From Imperialibacter sp964351395 (GTDB taxonomy: Bacteria; Bacteroidota; Bacteroidia; Cytophagales; Cyclobacteriaceae), in the NCBI GenBank assembly GCA_964351395.1, contig CAYGOF010000002.1, positions 310,001 to 374,000 of the forward strand: a DNA stretch of 64,000 nt, written 5' to 3'. This document shows, in pieces, positions 1 to 8,967 of this stretch. The stretch's first letter is position 1, and every line of letters begins with the position of its first letter. Made by a program: the position numbers and the translations under genes. The notes beneath the pieces are model-generated. The model did not search any database and was not told where the DNA came from. It saw nothing but the letters and a program-made list of their open reading frames with translations.

Positions 1-780
1 AAGATGAAACTCTTCCCCACCAACCTGGCCATGGTAGTCAACGACTTTTTGGTGTTGCACTTCCCAAATGTGATCGACTTTACCTTTACGGCAAGGGTAG
101 AAAAAGAATTTGATGATATCGCCAGCGGGAAAGTGCAGTGGCAGTCGATGATTGACTCTTTCTATGGGAAATTCCATCCAAGAGTAGAAAGCACCGAAAA
201 GGTAGACAGGTCGGAAGTTGGGTCAAGCAAAGAGTTGGGAATTGACCCTGCCAGTGGCAAGAAAGTGACTGTAAGGCTGGGGCGTTTCGGTCCTTTGGCA
301 CAAATTGGTGAAGCTACCGAAGATGAAAAGCCTAAATATGCGAGTTTGAAAAAAGGCCAGTTGATGGAAAACATCACACTGGAAGAAGCCCTTCAGCTTT
401 TTAAACTCCCAAGGGAAGTGGGTGTATTTGAAGAGGAGCCAATGGTAGCCGCCATAGGGCGATTCGGCCCCTATATCAGGCATAAGAGCCAGTTTTACTC
501 GCTTACCAAGGAATATGACCCGATGACGGTGACAGCCGAAGAAGGTATTACGATCATAAAAGCCAAAAGGGAAATTGAAGCCAACAGACTGATCAAAGAC
601 TTTTCGGAGAACGACGAGGTGCAGGTGTTGAATGGGCGATTTGGTCCCTACATCAAATTTGGGAAACAGAATGTTAAAATCCCAAAAGGCAAGGAACCAG
701 CGGAGCTCACTTATGCCGAGTGTGTGGAACTTGCAGAAGCGGCACCTGCGAAGAAGACATTCAAAAGAAAGTCGAAATAA
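1..780 (+). CDS. topA: DNA topoisomerase I, C-terminal part (5' end outside window)
   Basis: The frame is open from the first base and ends at TAA 778-780, so the gene continues upstream of the window; the ATG at 4 is internal. The first ~55 residues look like the end of the topoisomerase core. They are followed by C-terminal topoisomerase repeats, each marked by a GRFGP motif (LGRFGPL, IGRFGPYI, NGRFGPYI), and a Lys-rich tail. The protein relaxes negative supercoils through a covalent tyrosine intermediate; the catalytic Tyr and toprim domain lie in the missing part. Repeats of this type without obvious zinc-finger cysteines are common in Bacteroidota TopA. Three bases separate it from the next gene, so the two may be cotranscribed. 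Confidence 0.93.
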   Translation, partial: KMKLFPTNLAMVVNDFLVLHFPNVIDFTFTARVEKEFDDIASGKVQWQSMIDSFYGKFHPRVESTEKVDRSEVGSSKELGIDPASGKKVTVRLGRFGPLAQIGEATEDEKPKYASLKKGQLMENITLEEALQLFKLPREVGVFEEEPMVAAIGRFGPYIRHKSQFYSLTKEYDPMTVTAEEGITIIKAKREIEANRLIKDFSENDEVQVLNGRFGPYIKFGKQNVKIPKGKEPAELTYAECVELAEAAPAKKTFKRKSK

Positions 781-783
781 GGC

Positions 784-1785
784 ATGAACGTCGTTTTCTT
801 CAGCACAAAATCATATGACAAGGAGTACTTCCTAAAGGCCAACCAGGCATTTGGGTTTGTATTCACCTTCATTGAAGCTTCTTTGGACACCATAACGGCA
901 GCTGTGATCCCAGACGGATCAGTGGTTTGCTGTTTTGTAAACGACAGCATCAATAAGGATGTCATTGAGGTGCTGAAAACAAAAAAGGTGCCCCTGATAG
1001 CGCTGCGCTGTGCCGGGTTCAATCAGGTAGATCTCGAAGCTACCCAAAAATTCGGCATACGAGTGGTTAGGGTGCCAGCATATTCGCCCCATGCAGTAGC
1101 AGAACATGCCGTTGCTCTTTTGCTTACACTCAATCGCAAAACACACAAAGCCTACAATCGGGTGAGGGAAGGGAATTTCTCTCTCGAACGTATGACTGGT
1201 TTCGATATTTACGGCAAAACTGTGGGCGTAGTCGGGACCGGAAAAATAGGCGCTACCTTTGCAAGTATTATGCTTGGATTTGGATGCCGGGTAATTGCTT
1301 ATGATCCCTACCCCAATAATGAGTTGCTTGAGAAAAAGATCCCTTATCTGGGGCTTGATGAAGTGCTCGCACAAGCTGATATCATTTCTTTGCACTGCCC
1401 GCTGACTCCTGAAACACATCACCTGATAGACAAAAGAGCGCTTAAAGTTATCAAAGAAGGAGCGTTCCTTATCAACACCAGCAGGGGTGCTCTTGTGGAC
1501 ACAATAGCGGCCATTGAGGCATTAAAGAACCGAAGACTGGGAGCACTGGGAATTGATGTTTATGAACAGGAAGAACACCTTTTCTTTCAAGATTTTTCAG
1601 ATGTGATCATCGACGACGATATTATTTCCCGTCTCATGACATTCCCCAATGTATTGGTTACTGCCCACCAGGCCTTCCTTACCAGCGAAGCCCTTGACCA
1701 AATCGCACTTACTACCTTACAAAACATCAAGAGTTTTAAAGAAGGCGTTCCTTTGGTGAATGAAGTAGTTGTGAAAAAAGGGTAG
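784..1785 (+). CDS. ldhA: D-lactate dehydrogenase-type 2-hydroxyacid dehydrogenase
   Basis: 333 residues, the full length of the D-isomer-specific 2-hydroxyacid dehydrogenase family. The NAD-binding glycine motif GTGKIG is at about residues 151-156. The catalytic triad is visible as Arg234 (NTSRGALVD), Glu262 (DVYEQE) and His295 (TAHQAF). The segment RCAGFNQVDL and the length match fermentative D-lactate dehydrogenases (pyruvate to D-lactate, cytoplasmic) better than glycerate or phosphoglycerate dehydrogenases. It starts 3 bp after topA. Substrate is inferred from the family only. Confidence 0.9.
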   Translation: MNVVFFSTKSYDKEYFLKANQAFGFVFTFIEASLDTITAAVIPDGSVVCCFVNDSINKDVIEVLKTKKVPLIALRCAGFNQVDLEATQKFGIRVVRVPAYSPHAVAEHAVALLLTLNRKTHKAYNRVREGNFSLERMTGFDIYGKTVGVVGTGKIGATFASIMLGFGCRVIAYDPYPNNELLEKKIPYLGLDEVLAQADIISLHCPLTPETHHLIDKRALKVIKEGAFLINTSRGALVDTIAAIEALKNRRLGALGIDVYEQEEHLFFQDFSDVIIDDDIISRLMTFPNVLVTAHQAFLTSEALDQIALTTLQNIKSFKEGVPLVNEVVVKKG

Positions 1786-1798
1786 TGCCTTTTTTTTT
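1774..1798. terminator. Probable bidirectional terminator between convergent genes
   Basis: An A-rich arm ending in GG (1774-1781) pairs with CC plus a T-run (1788-1798) around a six-base loop that contains the stop codon of the dehydrogenase. It lies between a plus-strand gene and the convergent gene ending at 1852. Confidence 0.5.
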
Positions 1799-1851
1799 AA
1801 CCAGGCGTCGTCAGCCACATTCAACAGGACAACACTCTCAATCAAATAGTA

Positions 1852-2280
1852 TCAGTTCTTTTTCATCTCCGACTGGCGCATGGGCATCGAGTCGACAAGG
1901 TCGAAAATAGACTGGGGAGTCACCAAATCGCTTTTTCTAAGTTTCACTCCCCCATCCTTCCCTATTAGCACCAATAAAAAATCAGCGCCGTCAGGGTTGT
2001 AGATTTGCTGCAGCCTGGCACTACTGTTCGCGCTAAGCAATTCGCCACCAATAGACAGCTCATTTACTCCAACTGCCACACCTATTACAAGTTGACGCTC
2101 ATTAAGATCCGGCATTTGTTTCACCAACAATTCCAGCTGCTCATTAGCCAAATCTGCCTTTTCAGGAGCGTGTAAAATCAGTATTACCCGATTTTTCCAG
2201 ACAAATGGTTCGAGCGGGTTGTTGGATTGTGCAGGTAAAATACCAGCAAATACTAGCAGTAAGATAGCGATAAATGACAT
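1852..2280 (-). CDS. Secreted DUF4174-like protein
   Basis: About 142 residues from the ATG at 2280; an in-frame ATG at 2286 adds two residues. The N-terminus (MSFIAILLLVFAGILPAQS) is a signal peptide. The mature part begins PLEPFVWKNRVILILHAP and ends near VLIGKDGGVKLRKSD, the pattern of DUF4174: a thioredoxin-like fold without the CxxC pair, found in exported proteins. No catalytic residues can be named. It follows the ridA-like gene on the same strand (33 bp gap), so they may share a transcript. Function unknown. Confidence 0.7.
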   Translation of the reverse strand: MSFIAILLLVFAGILPAQSNNPLEPFVWKNRVILILHAPEKADLANEQLELLVKQMPDLNERQLVIGVAVGVNELSIGGELLSANSSARLQQIYNPDGADFLLVLIGKDGGVKLRKSDLVTPQSIFDLVDSMPMRQSEMKKN

Positions 2281-2313
2281 GCACATCTAACAGGAACAGC
2301 AGTGATTTTGTTA

Positions 2314-2691
2314 TCAGTCAACAGAAGCAATACACTCAATTTCCACCAATGCATCCAAAGGTAATCTACTGACCTCCACGGTACTCCTGGCTGGTTGGTG
2401 CGTACCAAACACTTCAGCATAGACGGCATTCATCGCTGGAAAATCCCTGAAGTTCTTTAGGAATACCGTTGTTTTTACCACGTTGGCCAAAGAGAGTCCA
2501 TCGGCAGCCAGTACCTCACCGAGGTTCATCAGGGCTTGCCTGGTTTGAGAAGCGATTTCACCCTCTACCATTTTGTTGGTGGATGGCACAATGGGTGTTT
2601 GCCCTGAACAAAAAATTAATCCTCCAGTTTTTATTGCCTGGGAATAGGGTCCAATGGCCTGAGGTGCGTTATTCGAGTGGATCTTTTTCAT
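2314..2691 (-). CDS. ridA: RidA family reactive imine/enamine deaminase
   Basis: 125 residues, the normal length for YjgF/YER057c/UK114 proteins. Family motifs are clear: IGPYSQAI near residues 13-20, FCSGQTP near 27-33, and PARSTVEVSRLP near 100-111, where Arg102 is the substrate-carboxylate-binding arginine; Glu118 lies in VEIEC. It hydrolyses 2-aminoacrylate and related imines made by PLP enzymes, as a cytosolic trimer. The ATG at 2691 is the only good start. Confidence 0.93.
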   Translation of the reverse strand: MKKIHSNNAPQAIGPYSQAIKTGGLIFCSGQTPIVPSTNKMVEGEIASQTRQALMNLGEVLAADGLSLANVVKTTVFLKNFRDFPAMNAVYAEVFGTHQPARSTVEVSRLPLDALVEIECIASVD

Positions 2692-2774
2692 TTCGTTTGA
2701 TTTTATCTGTGTTCTCCTGTAAAAATCTGATTTTGTTTTAACTAATCCTTATTCCCTCTCGTTATCTTTCGGAA

Positions 2775-3362
2775 ATGGCTTTCTTCGAACAGTTATATCA
2801 CAAATTATTTAAAAGTGGAGGCAACGACAGCTCCAGGATACTCCATGAGGTCATTGCAAGGAGCCAAAAATACCTTGATGGGTACGGCCGATGGAAATCC
2901 AGTGAAGGTCAATCTAAAATAATAGCCGATTTCAGCAGGTCCTATCACTTCAAGAAATCTGGTATTGAAAATGACCCGAATGTACATGTATTTAGCTCTC
3001 CCTCTTCCAACGGTTTCGCACTTTCTTATTCTCCGGCATATTCGAAACAGGAGTTTCAATACCTATTTGATCACCTGGCAGAAAAAAGCAAAGAACTGGG
3101 CTATAGAATGGTCAATAGCGATGTGAAGATTACCGAGAAAAATGGCAGCATTGAGACCAGGGAAAAACATTATCTGAAACCTCCGACATTCGGAAGCGAA
3201 GGGCTCACTAAGCAGTTTTATGGGAACATCCTAATTGAACACGTGTTGATCAACGACCAGCCAAGCTATATCAAACTTTTGGCTAATATTTACTCCGACA
3301 GGCAATACGAGGAGCCCGAAAGCCATAGAGAGCTTATTACCCATTTATTCGCTACAAACTAA
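2775..3362 (+). CDS. Hypothetical protein, 195 residues
   Basis: No family recognised. There is no signal peptide or membrane segment, and the composition is mixed and soluble-looking. A TATCTTTC motif five bases before the ATG resembles the Bacteroidota -7 element (TAnnTTTG); if used, the mRNA would be almost leaderless, but one base is off and no clear -33 element is seen. It is divergent from ridA and 28 bp before the next start, so probably the first gene of a small group running to the Nudix gene. Confidence 0.6.
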   Translation: MAFFEQLYHKLFKSGGNDSSRILHEVIARSQKYLDGYGRWKSSEGQSKIIADFSRSYHFKKSGIENDPNVHVFSSPSSNGFALSYSPAYSKQEFQYLFDHLAEKSKELGYRMVNSDVKITEKNGSIETREKHYLKPPTFGSEGLTKQFYGNILIEHVLINDQPSYIKLLANIYSDRQYEEPESHRELITHLFATN

Positions 3363-3390
3363 AAAGAACCAAATGCAAACTAATTATAAA

Positions 3391-3759
3391 ATGAGAAAGA
3401 TTACACAGAGATTTCTGGGGATTAATTTGATACTCGCTATCGGATTTATGGTGCTTACTTCTTCTACCCAGCTTCTTCCAACCAACCTTAGGATCACCAT
3501 CCTTAACAGCCTTGGTAATTTTGAAGAAGGTGCTACGGTAACCTTGTATGCCACTGAAGAAAACTATATTGCCGAGAAGAACCCTGTCCAGGAAGCTCAA
3601 AAAACAGACAGCAAGGGTAGAGTAACTTTTACCAAACTAGAACCAAAAGCCTACTTCGTCGTAGCCAGAAAAGGCGACCTCGATAATAACGGCGAAGGTG
3701 CTGAAACTGCTCCATTACAAGAAGGCAGAATGAACAAAGTGAACATCGTTATAAAGTAA
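3391..3759 (+). CDS. Small secreted protein with carboxypeptidase-regulatory-like fold
   Basis: 122 residues from the ATG at 3391; an in-frame ATG at 3373 would add six polar residues before the signal peptide and is less likely. A hydrophobic export signal (LGINLILAIGFMVLTSS) leads into a beta-rich segment, LRITILNSLGNFEEGATVTLYATEE then DSKGRVTFTKLEPKAYFVVARKG. This has the layout of SpaA/CarboxypepD_reg prealbumin-like domains. Likely periplasmic or surface; function unknown. Four bases separate it from the Nudix gene. Confidence 0.65.
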   Translation: MRKITQRFLGINLILAIGFMVLTSSTQLLPTNLRITILNSLGNFEEGATVTLYATEENYIAEKNPVQEAQKTDSKGRVTFTKLEPKAYFVVARKGDLDNNGEGAETAPLQEGRMNKVNIVIK

Positions 3760-3763
3760 ATGG

Positions 3764-4315
3764 ATGACGAGAGAAGAATTGGTTTTTGCGCTTGATCACT
3801 ACGCCACAACCTACGCGAAAGAAGCTGCATTTGCTCCAAGATTTGTTTCTCTCCTAAATAATTTCCCTGGCTGCTTTCATAGGGAGTTGCTATCGGGGCA
3901 TATTACTGGCTCTGCATGGGTCGTTTCGGAAAGCAATGAGGAAGTGTTGCTATTGCACCACAAAAAGCTCGACAGATGGCTACAGCCCGGAGGTCATGCT
4001 GACGGCGAAGATGATGTTTTAAAGGTAGCAGCGAAGGAACTCGAAGAAGAAACTGGTCTTAGCAGCTATGCCTGGGTATCAGAAAATATATTTGATATCG
4101 ATATCCATGTTATCCCAGCTAGGCAAACGGAACGAGCTCATTTTCATTTCGATATAAGGTTCATGGCACGGGCAAAATTATCGACTCCCCTTTCTGTGAG
4201 TGATGAGAGCAGGGCACTGCAATGGTTTCCTTTGAAAAGCATCACAAATGAAGCTGGTTTTGAAGAGTCAATATTGAGAATGGTAAACAAAACTCAGGTG
4301 CTTGGGGCATCTTAG
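3764..4315 (+). CDS. Nudix hydrolase
   Basis: 183 residues. The Nudix box lies at about residues 76-99, GGHADG followed by KELEEETGL, which supplies the metal-binding glutamates; the usual first Glu is Asp here. Flanking text LLLHHKKLDRWLQPGGHADG is characteristic of a Nudix subfamily common in Bacteroidota, probably acting on nucleoside diphosphate derivatives. The substrate cannot be told from sequence. It is the last gene of a close group (4 bp from the previous stop, 12 bp to the next start). Confidence 0.85.
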   Translation: MTREELVFALDHYATTYAKEAAFAPRFVSLLNNFPGCFHRELLSGHITGSAWVVSESNEEVLLLHHKKLDRWLQPGGHADGEDDVLKVAAKELEEETGLSSYAWVSENIFDIDIHVIPARQTERAHFHFDIRFMARAKLSTPLSVSDESRALQWFPLKSITNEAGFEESILRMVNKTQVLGAS

Positions 4316-4327
4316 CGTGAGGTTGAT

Positions 4328-7153
4328 ATGACTAGAAAAGTATTTGTAGCATTGACAATCACTCTCGCCGTGGCAGGTGCAAGTTGGGTACACCTGTTAC
4401 AAAACAATAGCATTTCTACGTCTGCCTCGCTTTCTCTTCCGTTCATGCCTACCTCGCTAGGGATTGAGGAAGACCCTGGCGCCAGGATGCGATTCGAACA
4501 AATGATGCTGGCCGACCCCGCAACAGGAGAGCTTGCTGCTGACGCTGCCTATCGAGCCCTCAGATACGTGCAAGCACTGCCTACCACAAAAGCCCTACAT
4601 CAGGCACGTGGGGCCAGGACGCAGGAAAGAAACTACATTTCACGGGGGCCTTTCAATGTAGGTGGCAGAACCAGAGGACTTGCTATTGACAAAAGCGATG
4701 AAAAAGTAATGATTGCCGGTGGAGTGTCGGGTGGAATATGGCGTTCTAACAACGAAGGACTTAGCTGGTCAAGAGTCACGCCCGTCAACATGCTGAATAG
4801 TGTGAGCTGCCTGATACAGGACACCAGAGAGGGCAAAACAAATACCTGGTATTTTGGCACTGGCGAATACTCCCAATTCAATTCTGCAAGAGCCAACAGC
4901 GCCACGCCCCACAGAGGCGATGGCATTTACAAATCGACTGACGGCGGCCAAAGCTGGCAGCCTTTGAGCGCTACAGTGACTGGCGACGTGACGACCTTCG
5001 GCAGCCCCTTTCAATACATTTCCCGCCTGGCCATCAATCAAACCAACCTCTCGGAAGATGAAATTTATGCAGCCACCATAGGTGGCATCATTCGTTCAGA
5101 CAATGGAGGCGACACCTGGCAAACCGTACTAGGAGCTGATCTTTTAAGCGAACCTGACGGCACCGACCTCAACTACCTTACTTTTCCGTACTTCAGCGAC
5201 ATAGCCATTACAACCACCGGGGTAAAGTATGCCGCTTTAGGCACGGTAAGTAACAATGGCAACAACTGGGCAAAAGCTGGGTTGTTCCGATCCCAGGATG
5301 GAGTTGAATGGACAGAAATAACGCCTACCGGGTTCCCATCGCAATACCGAAGAGTGGTGATTGCCCCTTCACCCTCAAATAATAAAATTCTCTATTTCCT
5401 GGTCGACGCAGCAACGCCCAACCTATGGAAGGCAACTTACCTACCAGGATCTGAGAGGTATATCTGGGAAAACCTCTCTAGCAACATCCCTGATTTTGGT
5501 GGAAAAGTGGGTGCCTTCGACACACAAAGTGGCTACAACATGGTATTGGAAATCCACCCTGAAAATGAAGACATCGTCTTTGTTGGCGGCACTAACCTCT
5601 ATCGATCAACAGACGGCTTCAAAAGCGATAAAAATACCCGGTGGATCGGTGGATACAGCGAGAACAACAATGCCAGTCAGTATGCCAATCATCATGCTGA
5701 CCAACACGTGCTTACATTCTATTATTCTGATCCTGACAAAATGCTTTCCGGCCACGACGGAGGTATTTCCATCACCTACGACGGACTGGCCGACAAGGTA
5801 CAATGGCTCGACTTGAATCGTGGTTATATTACGTCGCAGTTCTTTTCGATTGATATTCCAAAATTTGAATACAGCGATTTGATGGTGGGCGGTATGCAGG
5901 ACAATGGCACCTACCTGCGTAGCGCTCCCGGCGAAGTCCCACCCTGGGATCAGGTATTTTCAGGAGATGGCAGCTATTGTCAAACAACTTCTGACGGCAC
6001 TTTCTGGTATGTATCTGCTCAAATGGGTCAAATCTACCGACTCACTTTTGATTCAAAGTTTGAGCTGACCGGCTTTGCGCGGGTAGACCCAAGCAACGGT
6101 GGGCTAGACAGGGACAATGGCTATTTATTCATCAATCCGTTTCGCATCGATCCAAGCAACAATAACATTATGTACTTGCCAGGTGGAAATGTTATGTGGA
6201 GAAATTCGAACCTGAGTCAAATCACCAACGGGTCACAGGAAAAAACATCTGTTAACTGGACAAAGTTGGATGTTTCCGAAATTGATGAAGGACAGATCAC
6301 CGCACTTGATCTCAGCATTAATGGTGAAAAATACCTGCTTTATGGCAACACCACGGGCCGACTTTTTAAGCTAAGGGGCCTGGATAGCCAGGATTTTCAA
6401 ATGGACGAAATCACCAGTGAGGAGTTCCCCGATGCATTTCTGAGCGCTATATCGATCGATCCGTCAAACAGCGACCGGGTAATGGTTATATTCTCTAACT
6501 ATGGAGTGAGGAGCATTTTCTTGTCGGAAGATGCAGGCAATAGCTTTCGACATATTGGGGGCAATCTGGAGCAAAACGAAGATGGAACTGGCAACGGCCC
6601 AAGCATTCGGTGGGGGCAACTTGTACCACTTAATGATGGCAACTTGATGGCGGTCGTCGGCACTGGTTCAGGCCTTTACGTCGCAGAATCTATCACCGAC
6701 ACGGAATCAGTCACATGGTCGATGGAAGCAGCCGATATTATTGGCCACAGCGTTGTGCCGATGCTCAGCTACAATCCCTTGGACGGTCGGCTGGCAATAG
6801 CAACTCATGGCAATGGGGTATTCGAAACATTTATCCAGGACAATCTGGTGATTGAAAAGCCTGTGGCCAGCGAAAAATTCATAGTAGGTGCCCCCTATCC
6901 CAACCCTTTCTTTGACGAAATAAAAATACCGGTTGAAATACCGGTCAAGCAGATTGTGAAATCGGTTGTTTTGAATGCAGCCGGGCAACCTATAAAAACC
7001 CTTGTATTTGGGACTCAGTTTGAAGGAAAAACCACACTCACCTGGGACGGTTCCAACGTTACTGGCACCAAAGTAGCCGATGGTGTCTACTTCTGCCGGA
7101 TCAAGCTGGCCAACGGTAGCGAAAAAACGGTTCGTCTGGTACTCCGCCATTAA
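4328..7153 (+). CDS. Large secreted beta-propeller (BNR/sortilin-like) protein with C-terminal sorting domain
   Basis: 941 residues. An N-terminal signal/anchor (VFVALTITLAVAGASWVHLL) is followed by a long run of BNR/VPS10-type blades with Asp-box-like text such as SNNEGLSWSRV, STDGGQSWQP, SDNGGDTWQT and SEDAGNSFRHI, forming one or two propellers (~residues 100-840). The last ~90 residues (APYPNPFFDEIKIPVEI, then DGVYFCRIKLANGSEKTVRLVL) are a FlgD-like/type IX secretion C-terminal domain, which directs export across the outer membrane. Such proteins are often loosely labelled glycosyl hydrolases, but no catalytic residues are evident. Role: inferred cell-surface or released binding protein. 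Confidence 0.8.
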   Translation: MTRKVFVALTITLAVAGASWVHLLQNNSISTSASLSLPFMPTSLGIEEDPGARMRFEQMMLADPATGELAADAAYRALRYVQALPTTKALHQARGARTQERNYISRGPFNVGGRTRGLAIDKSDEKVMIAGGVSGGIWRSNNEGLSWSRVTPVNMLNSVSCLIQDTREGKTNTWYFGTGEYSQFNSARANSATPHRGDGIYKSTDGGQSWQPLSATVTGDVTTFGSPFQYISRLAINQTNLSEDEIYAATIGGIIRSDNGGDTWQTVLGADLLSEPDGTDLNYLTFPYFSDIAITTTGVKYAALGTVSNNGNNWAKAGLFRSQDGVEWTEITPTGFPSQYRRVVIAPSPSNNKILYFLVDAATPNLWKATYLPGSERYIWENLSSNIPDFGGKVGAFDTQSGYNMVLEIHPENEDIVFVGGTNLYRSTDGFKSDKNTRWIGGYSENNNASQYANHHADQHVLTFYYSDPDKMLSGHDGGISITYDGLADKVQWLDLNRGYITSQFFSIDIPKFEYSDLMVGGMQDNGTYLRSAPGEVPPWDQVFSGDGSYCQTTSDGTFWYVSAQMGQIYRLTFDSKFELTGFARVDPSNGGLDRDNGYLFINPFRIDPSNNNIMYLPGGNVMWRNSNLSQITNGSQEKTSVNWTKLDVSEIDEGQITALDLSINGEKYLLYGNTTGRLFKLRGLDSQDFQMDEITSEEFPDAFLSAISIDPSNSDRVMVIFSNYGVRSIFLSEDAGNSFRHIGGNLEQNEDGTGNGPSIRWGQLVPLNDGNLMAVVGTGSGLYVAESITDTESVTWSMEAADIIGHSVVPMLSYNPLDGRLAIATHGNGVFETFIQDNLVIEKPVASEKFIVGAPYPNPFFDEIKIPVEIPVKQIVKSVVLNAAGQPIKTLVFGTQFEGKTTLTWDGSNVTGTKVADGVYFCRIKLANGSEKTVRLVLRH

Positions 7154-7161
7154 AATAAGAA

Positions 7162-7187
7162 CCCCGGCAGACAAAATCTGCGCGGGG
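7162..7187 (+). terminator. Stem-loop after the propeller gene
   Basis: The arms GCAGA/TCTGC, extended by CCCCG/CGGGG with one bulged base, form a strong hairpin starting 9 bp after the stop. No T-run follows, so it may protect the mRNA 3' end or act as an atypical terminator. Confidence 0.4.
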
Positions 7188-7519
7188 CCCACCATCAACC
7201 TTAATTAAACCTTAAAGAACAAAGTCTTAATGGATACTTCCATCAGATTTGTATTTCAAAGGTAGTGGGCCGGCCTCAATCAATTTTACCATTTCCCGTA
7301 GCAATATTATCCATGTAAGGTTTGTGAGTAAAAAAATACTTCAAACACCTCTCTTTCGCCTCATCGCCTCTCAAAAAGAAGCCATCAAGGAGATTTTGGA
7401 TGTAAGGATTTCCTTGTTTATTGCAAAAAAGAAATATTTACCAAGCTATCAACCTGCATTCCTACTTTGAATCACTAAAATAATAAAGGAAATACCTACA
7501 AGTGAATATTGATATTGTC
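7188..7519. other. Non-coding stretch
   Basis: A/T-rich sequence between the propeller gene and the small membrane protein gene. A 73-codon plus-strand frame (7249-7470) has no family resemblance, no credible start context and unlikely composition, so it is not called. No repeat or RNA gene recognised. Confidence 0.5.
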
Positions 7520-7681
7520 CTATTTTGAAATTACCAGCACTAGCATAAAAGCAATCACCATTAACCAAAAACGGTAAGGGGCAATGGCCGGAATGATCAC
7601 AATACTCAGCTCTCCCAAAACCAAAAGAAGAACGACAAGCACTGCAACAAGTTTAACGATGGATCTTGTTCTTTGACTCAT
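7520..7681 (-). CDS. Small two-helix membrane protein, 53 residues
   Basis: ATG at 7681, TAG at 7520-7522. The product starts MSQRTRSIVKLV, has a first hydrophobic helix (about residues 9-33, interrupted by GE), a short turn with PYRF, a second helix (about 38-52) and a final Lys. The positively charged N-terminus and two clean membrane segments in 53 codons make it more credible than chance. It is transcribed divergently from the Sua5-type gene. No family recognised; small Bacteroidota proteins of this kind are often left unannotated. Confidence 0.5.
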   Translation of the reverse strand: MSQRTRSIVKLVAVLVVLLLVLGELSIVIIPAIAPYRFWLMVIAFMLVLVISK

Positions 7682-7890
7682 AGCTTATGATGTTTTATAT
7701 GTGGATATATTCTTATTAATCCAGTTTAATTTACAAAAAGTAAACCCCGCAATCAGCATTTCTTTTGAGCCAAAAAAACAATCTACTGTTGGCCCTTATT
7801 GCCTTGCGCGAAGCAACTATTCGGCAGGTATCACAATTCAGCACGAAATAAACAGAATAATTGTAGATTCGCAGGATCATATGATTTTTC

Positions 7891-8844
7891 ATGGCAGAAA
7901 TAGGGATCGACATAGAAAAAGCCAAGTCCTTTCTCGACCAGGGGCAACTCGTTGGGCTACCTACTGAGACCGTTTATGGTCTGGCTGGCAATGCATTTGA
8001 CAGTTCGTCAGTGTTGAAAATTTTCCATACTAAAAACAGACCCTCTTTCGACCCACTGATAGCGCATACAGATAGCCTTGAAAAAGTAAAAACCTTCGTT
8101 AAGGATATTCCTGACATAGCCCTAAGCCTGGCTGAATCATTTTGGCCCGGGCCTTTGACCCTGCTTCTGCCTAAGAAAAAAAAGATCCCACTACTGCTTA
8201 CTTCGGGTTTAAAAACTGTTGCAGTGCGCATTCCGGATCATCCACTTACTACTGCACTGCTTCAGCAGCTCGACTATCCCCTGGCCGCACCTAGTGCTAA
8301 TCCCTTTGGCTATGTAAGCCCCACAAACGCTCAGCATGTAGAGGACCAACTAGGCGATGCTATCCCATATATACTTGATGGAGGCCCTTGCAGAGTGGGC
8401 ATTGAGTCAACCATTATTGGCTTTGAAAATAACAAACCAGTTGTATACAGGCTTGGAGGCAAACGCATCGAAGAAATAGAAAAGCTTGTCGGGACAGTGA
8501 GAATCAGGACCAATATGAGTTCAGATCCTACAGCTCCAGGGATGCTTAAAAGTCATTATTCCCCTACAAAAAGGCTTATCATAGGAAATTTAGAAGAGCT
8601 TATACAAAAGTTAAATCCTTCAAAAGTAGCCGTTATTTCATTTTGGAAAGACTATCCGGAAGTTCCAGACAACCATAAGTTCATCCTATCAAAAAAGGGA
8701 GATATCGATGAAGCTGCTGCTAATTTGTTTTCGGCACTTCGAAAAATGGACAAAACCGACACCAACTGTATAGTAGCCGAATACCTACCTGAAGAGGGCT
8801 TGGGTGCAGCCATTAATGACCGCCTGAAAAGAGCGCAGGCATAA
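7891..8844 (+). CDS. tsaC: L-threonylcarbamoyladenylate synthase (Sua5/YciO/YrdC type)
   Basis: 317 residues: an N-terminal YrdC/SUA5 domain (GQLVGLPTETVYGLAGNAFD near residues 18-37, KNRPSFDPL, TVAVRIPDHP, PLAAPSANPFGYVSPT, GGPCRVGIESTI) plus the C-terminal Sua5 domain (from about residue 210, after SHYSPTKRL). It makes threonylcarbamoyl-AMP from Thr, bicarbonate and ATP for the t6A37 modification of ANN-decoding tRNAs. The long two-domain form is Sua5 rather than the short TsaC. Single gene, 123 bp before pgk. Confidence 0.93.
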   Translation: MAEIGIDIEKAKSFLDQGQLVGLPTETVYGLAGNAFDSSSVLKIFHTKNRPSFDPLIAHTDSLEKVKTFVKDIPDIALSLAESFWPGPLTLLLPKKKKIPLLLTSGLKTVAVRIPDHPLTTALLQQLDYPLAAPSANPFGYVSPTNAQHVEDQLGDAIPYILDGGPCRVGIESTIIGFENNKPVVYRLGGKRIEEIEKLVGTVRIRTNMSSDPTAPGMLKSHYSPTKRLIIGNLEELIQKLNPSKVAVISFWKDYPEVPDNHKFILSKKGDIDEAAANLFSALRKMDKTDTNCIVAEYLPEEGLGAAINDRLKRAQA

Positions 8845-8967
8845 GTAAAATTGAAAGACCATTGATTGTTCTTTCAAACTCACCTAAAAAAAGTAATTTT
8901 ACATTTCTCATTAGCCCACAAACACGAGCCAATTTTATTATCAGGTTTCAACACTTAAAAACCGTTT

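Noticed and set aside
919..1422. 167-codon minus-strand ORF inside the dehydrogenase
   Set aside because: Antisense shadow of a clearly coding gene.
7249..7470. 73-codon plus-strand ORF
   Set aside because: No family match, no plausible start signal and random-looking composition in an A/T-rich gap.
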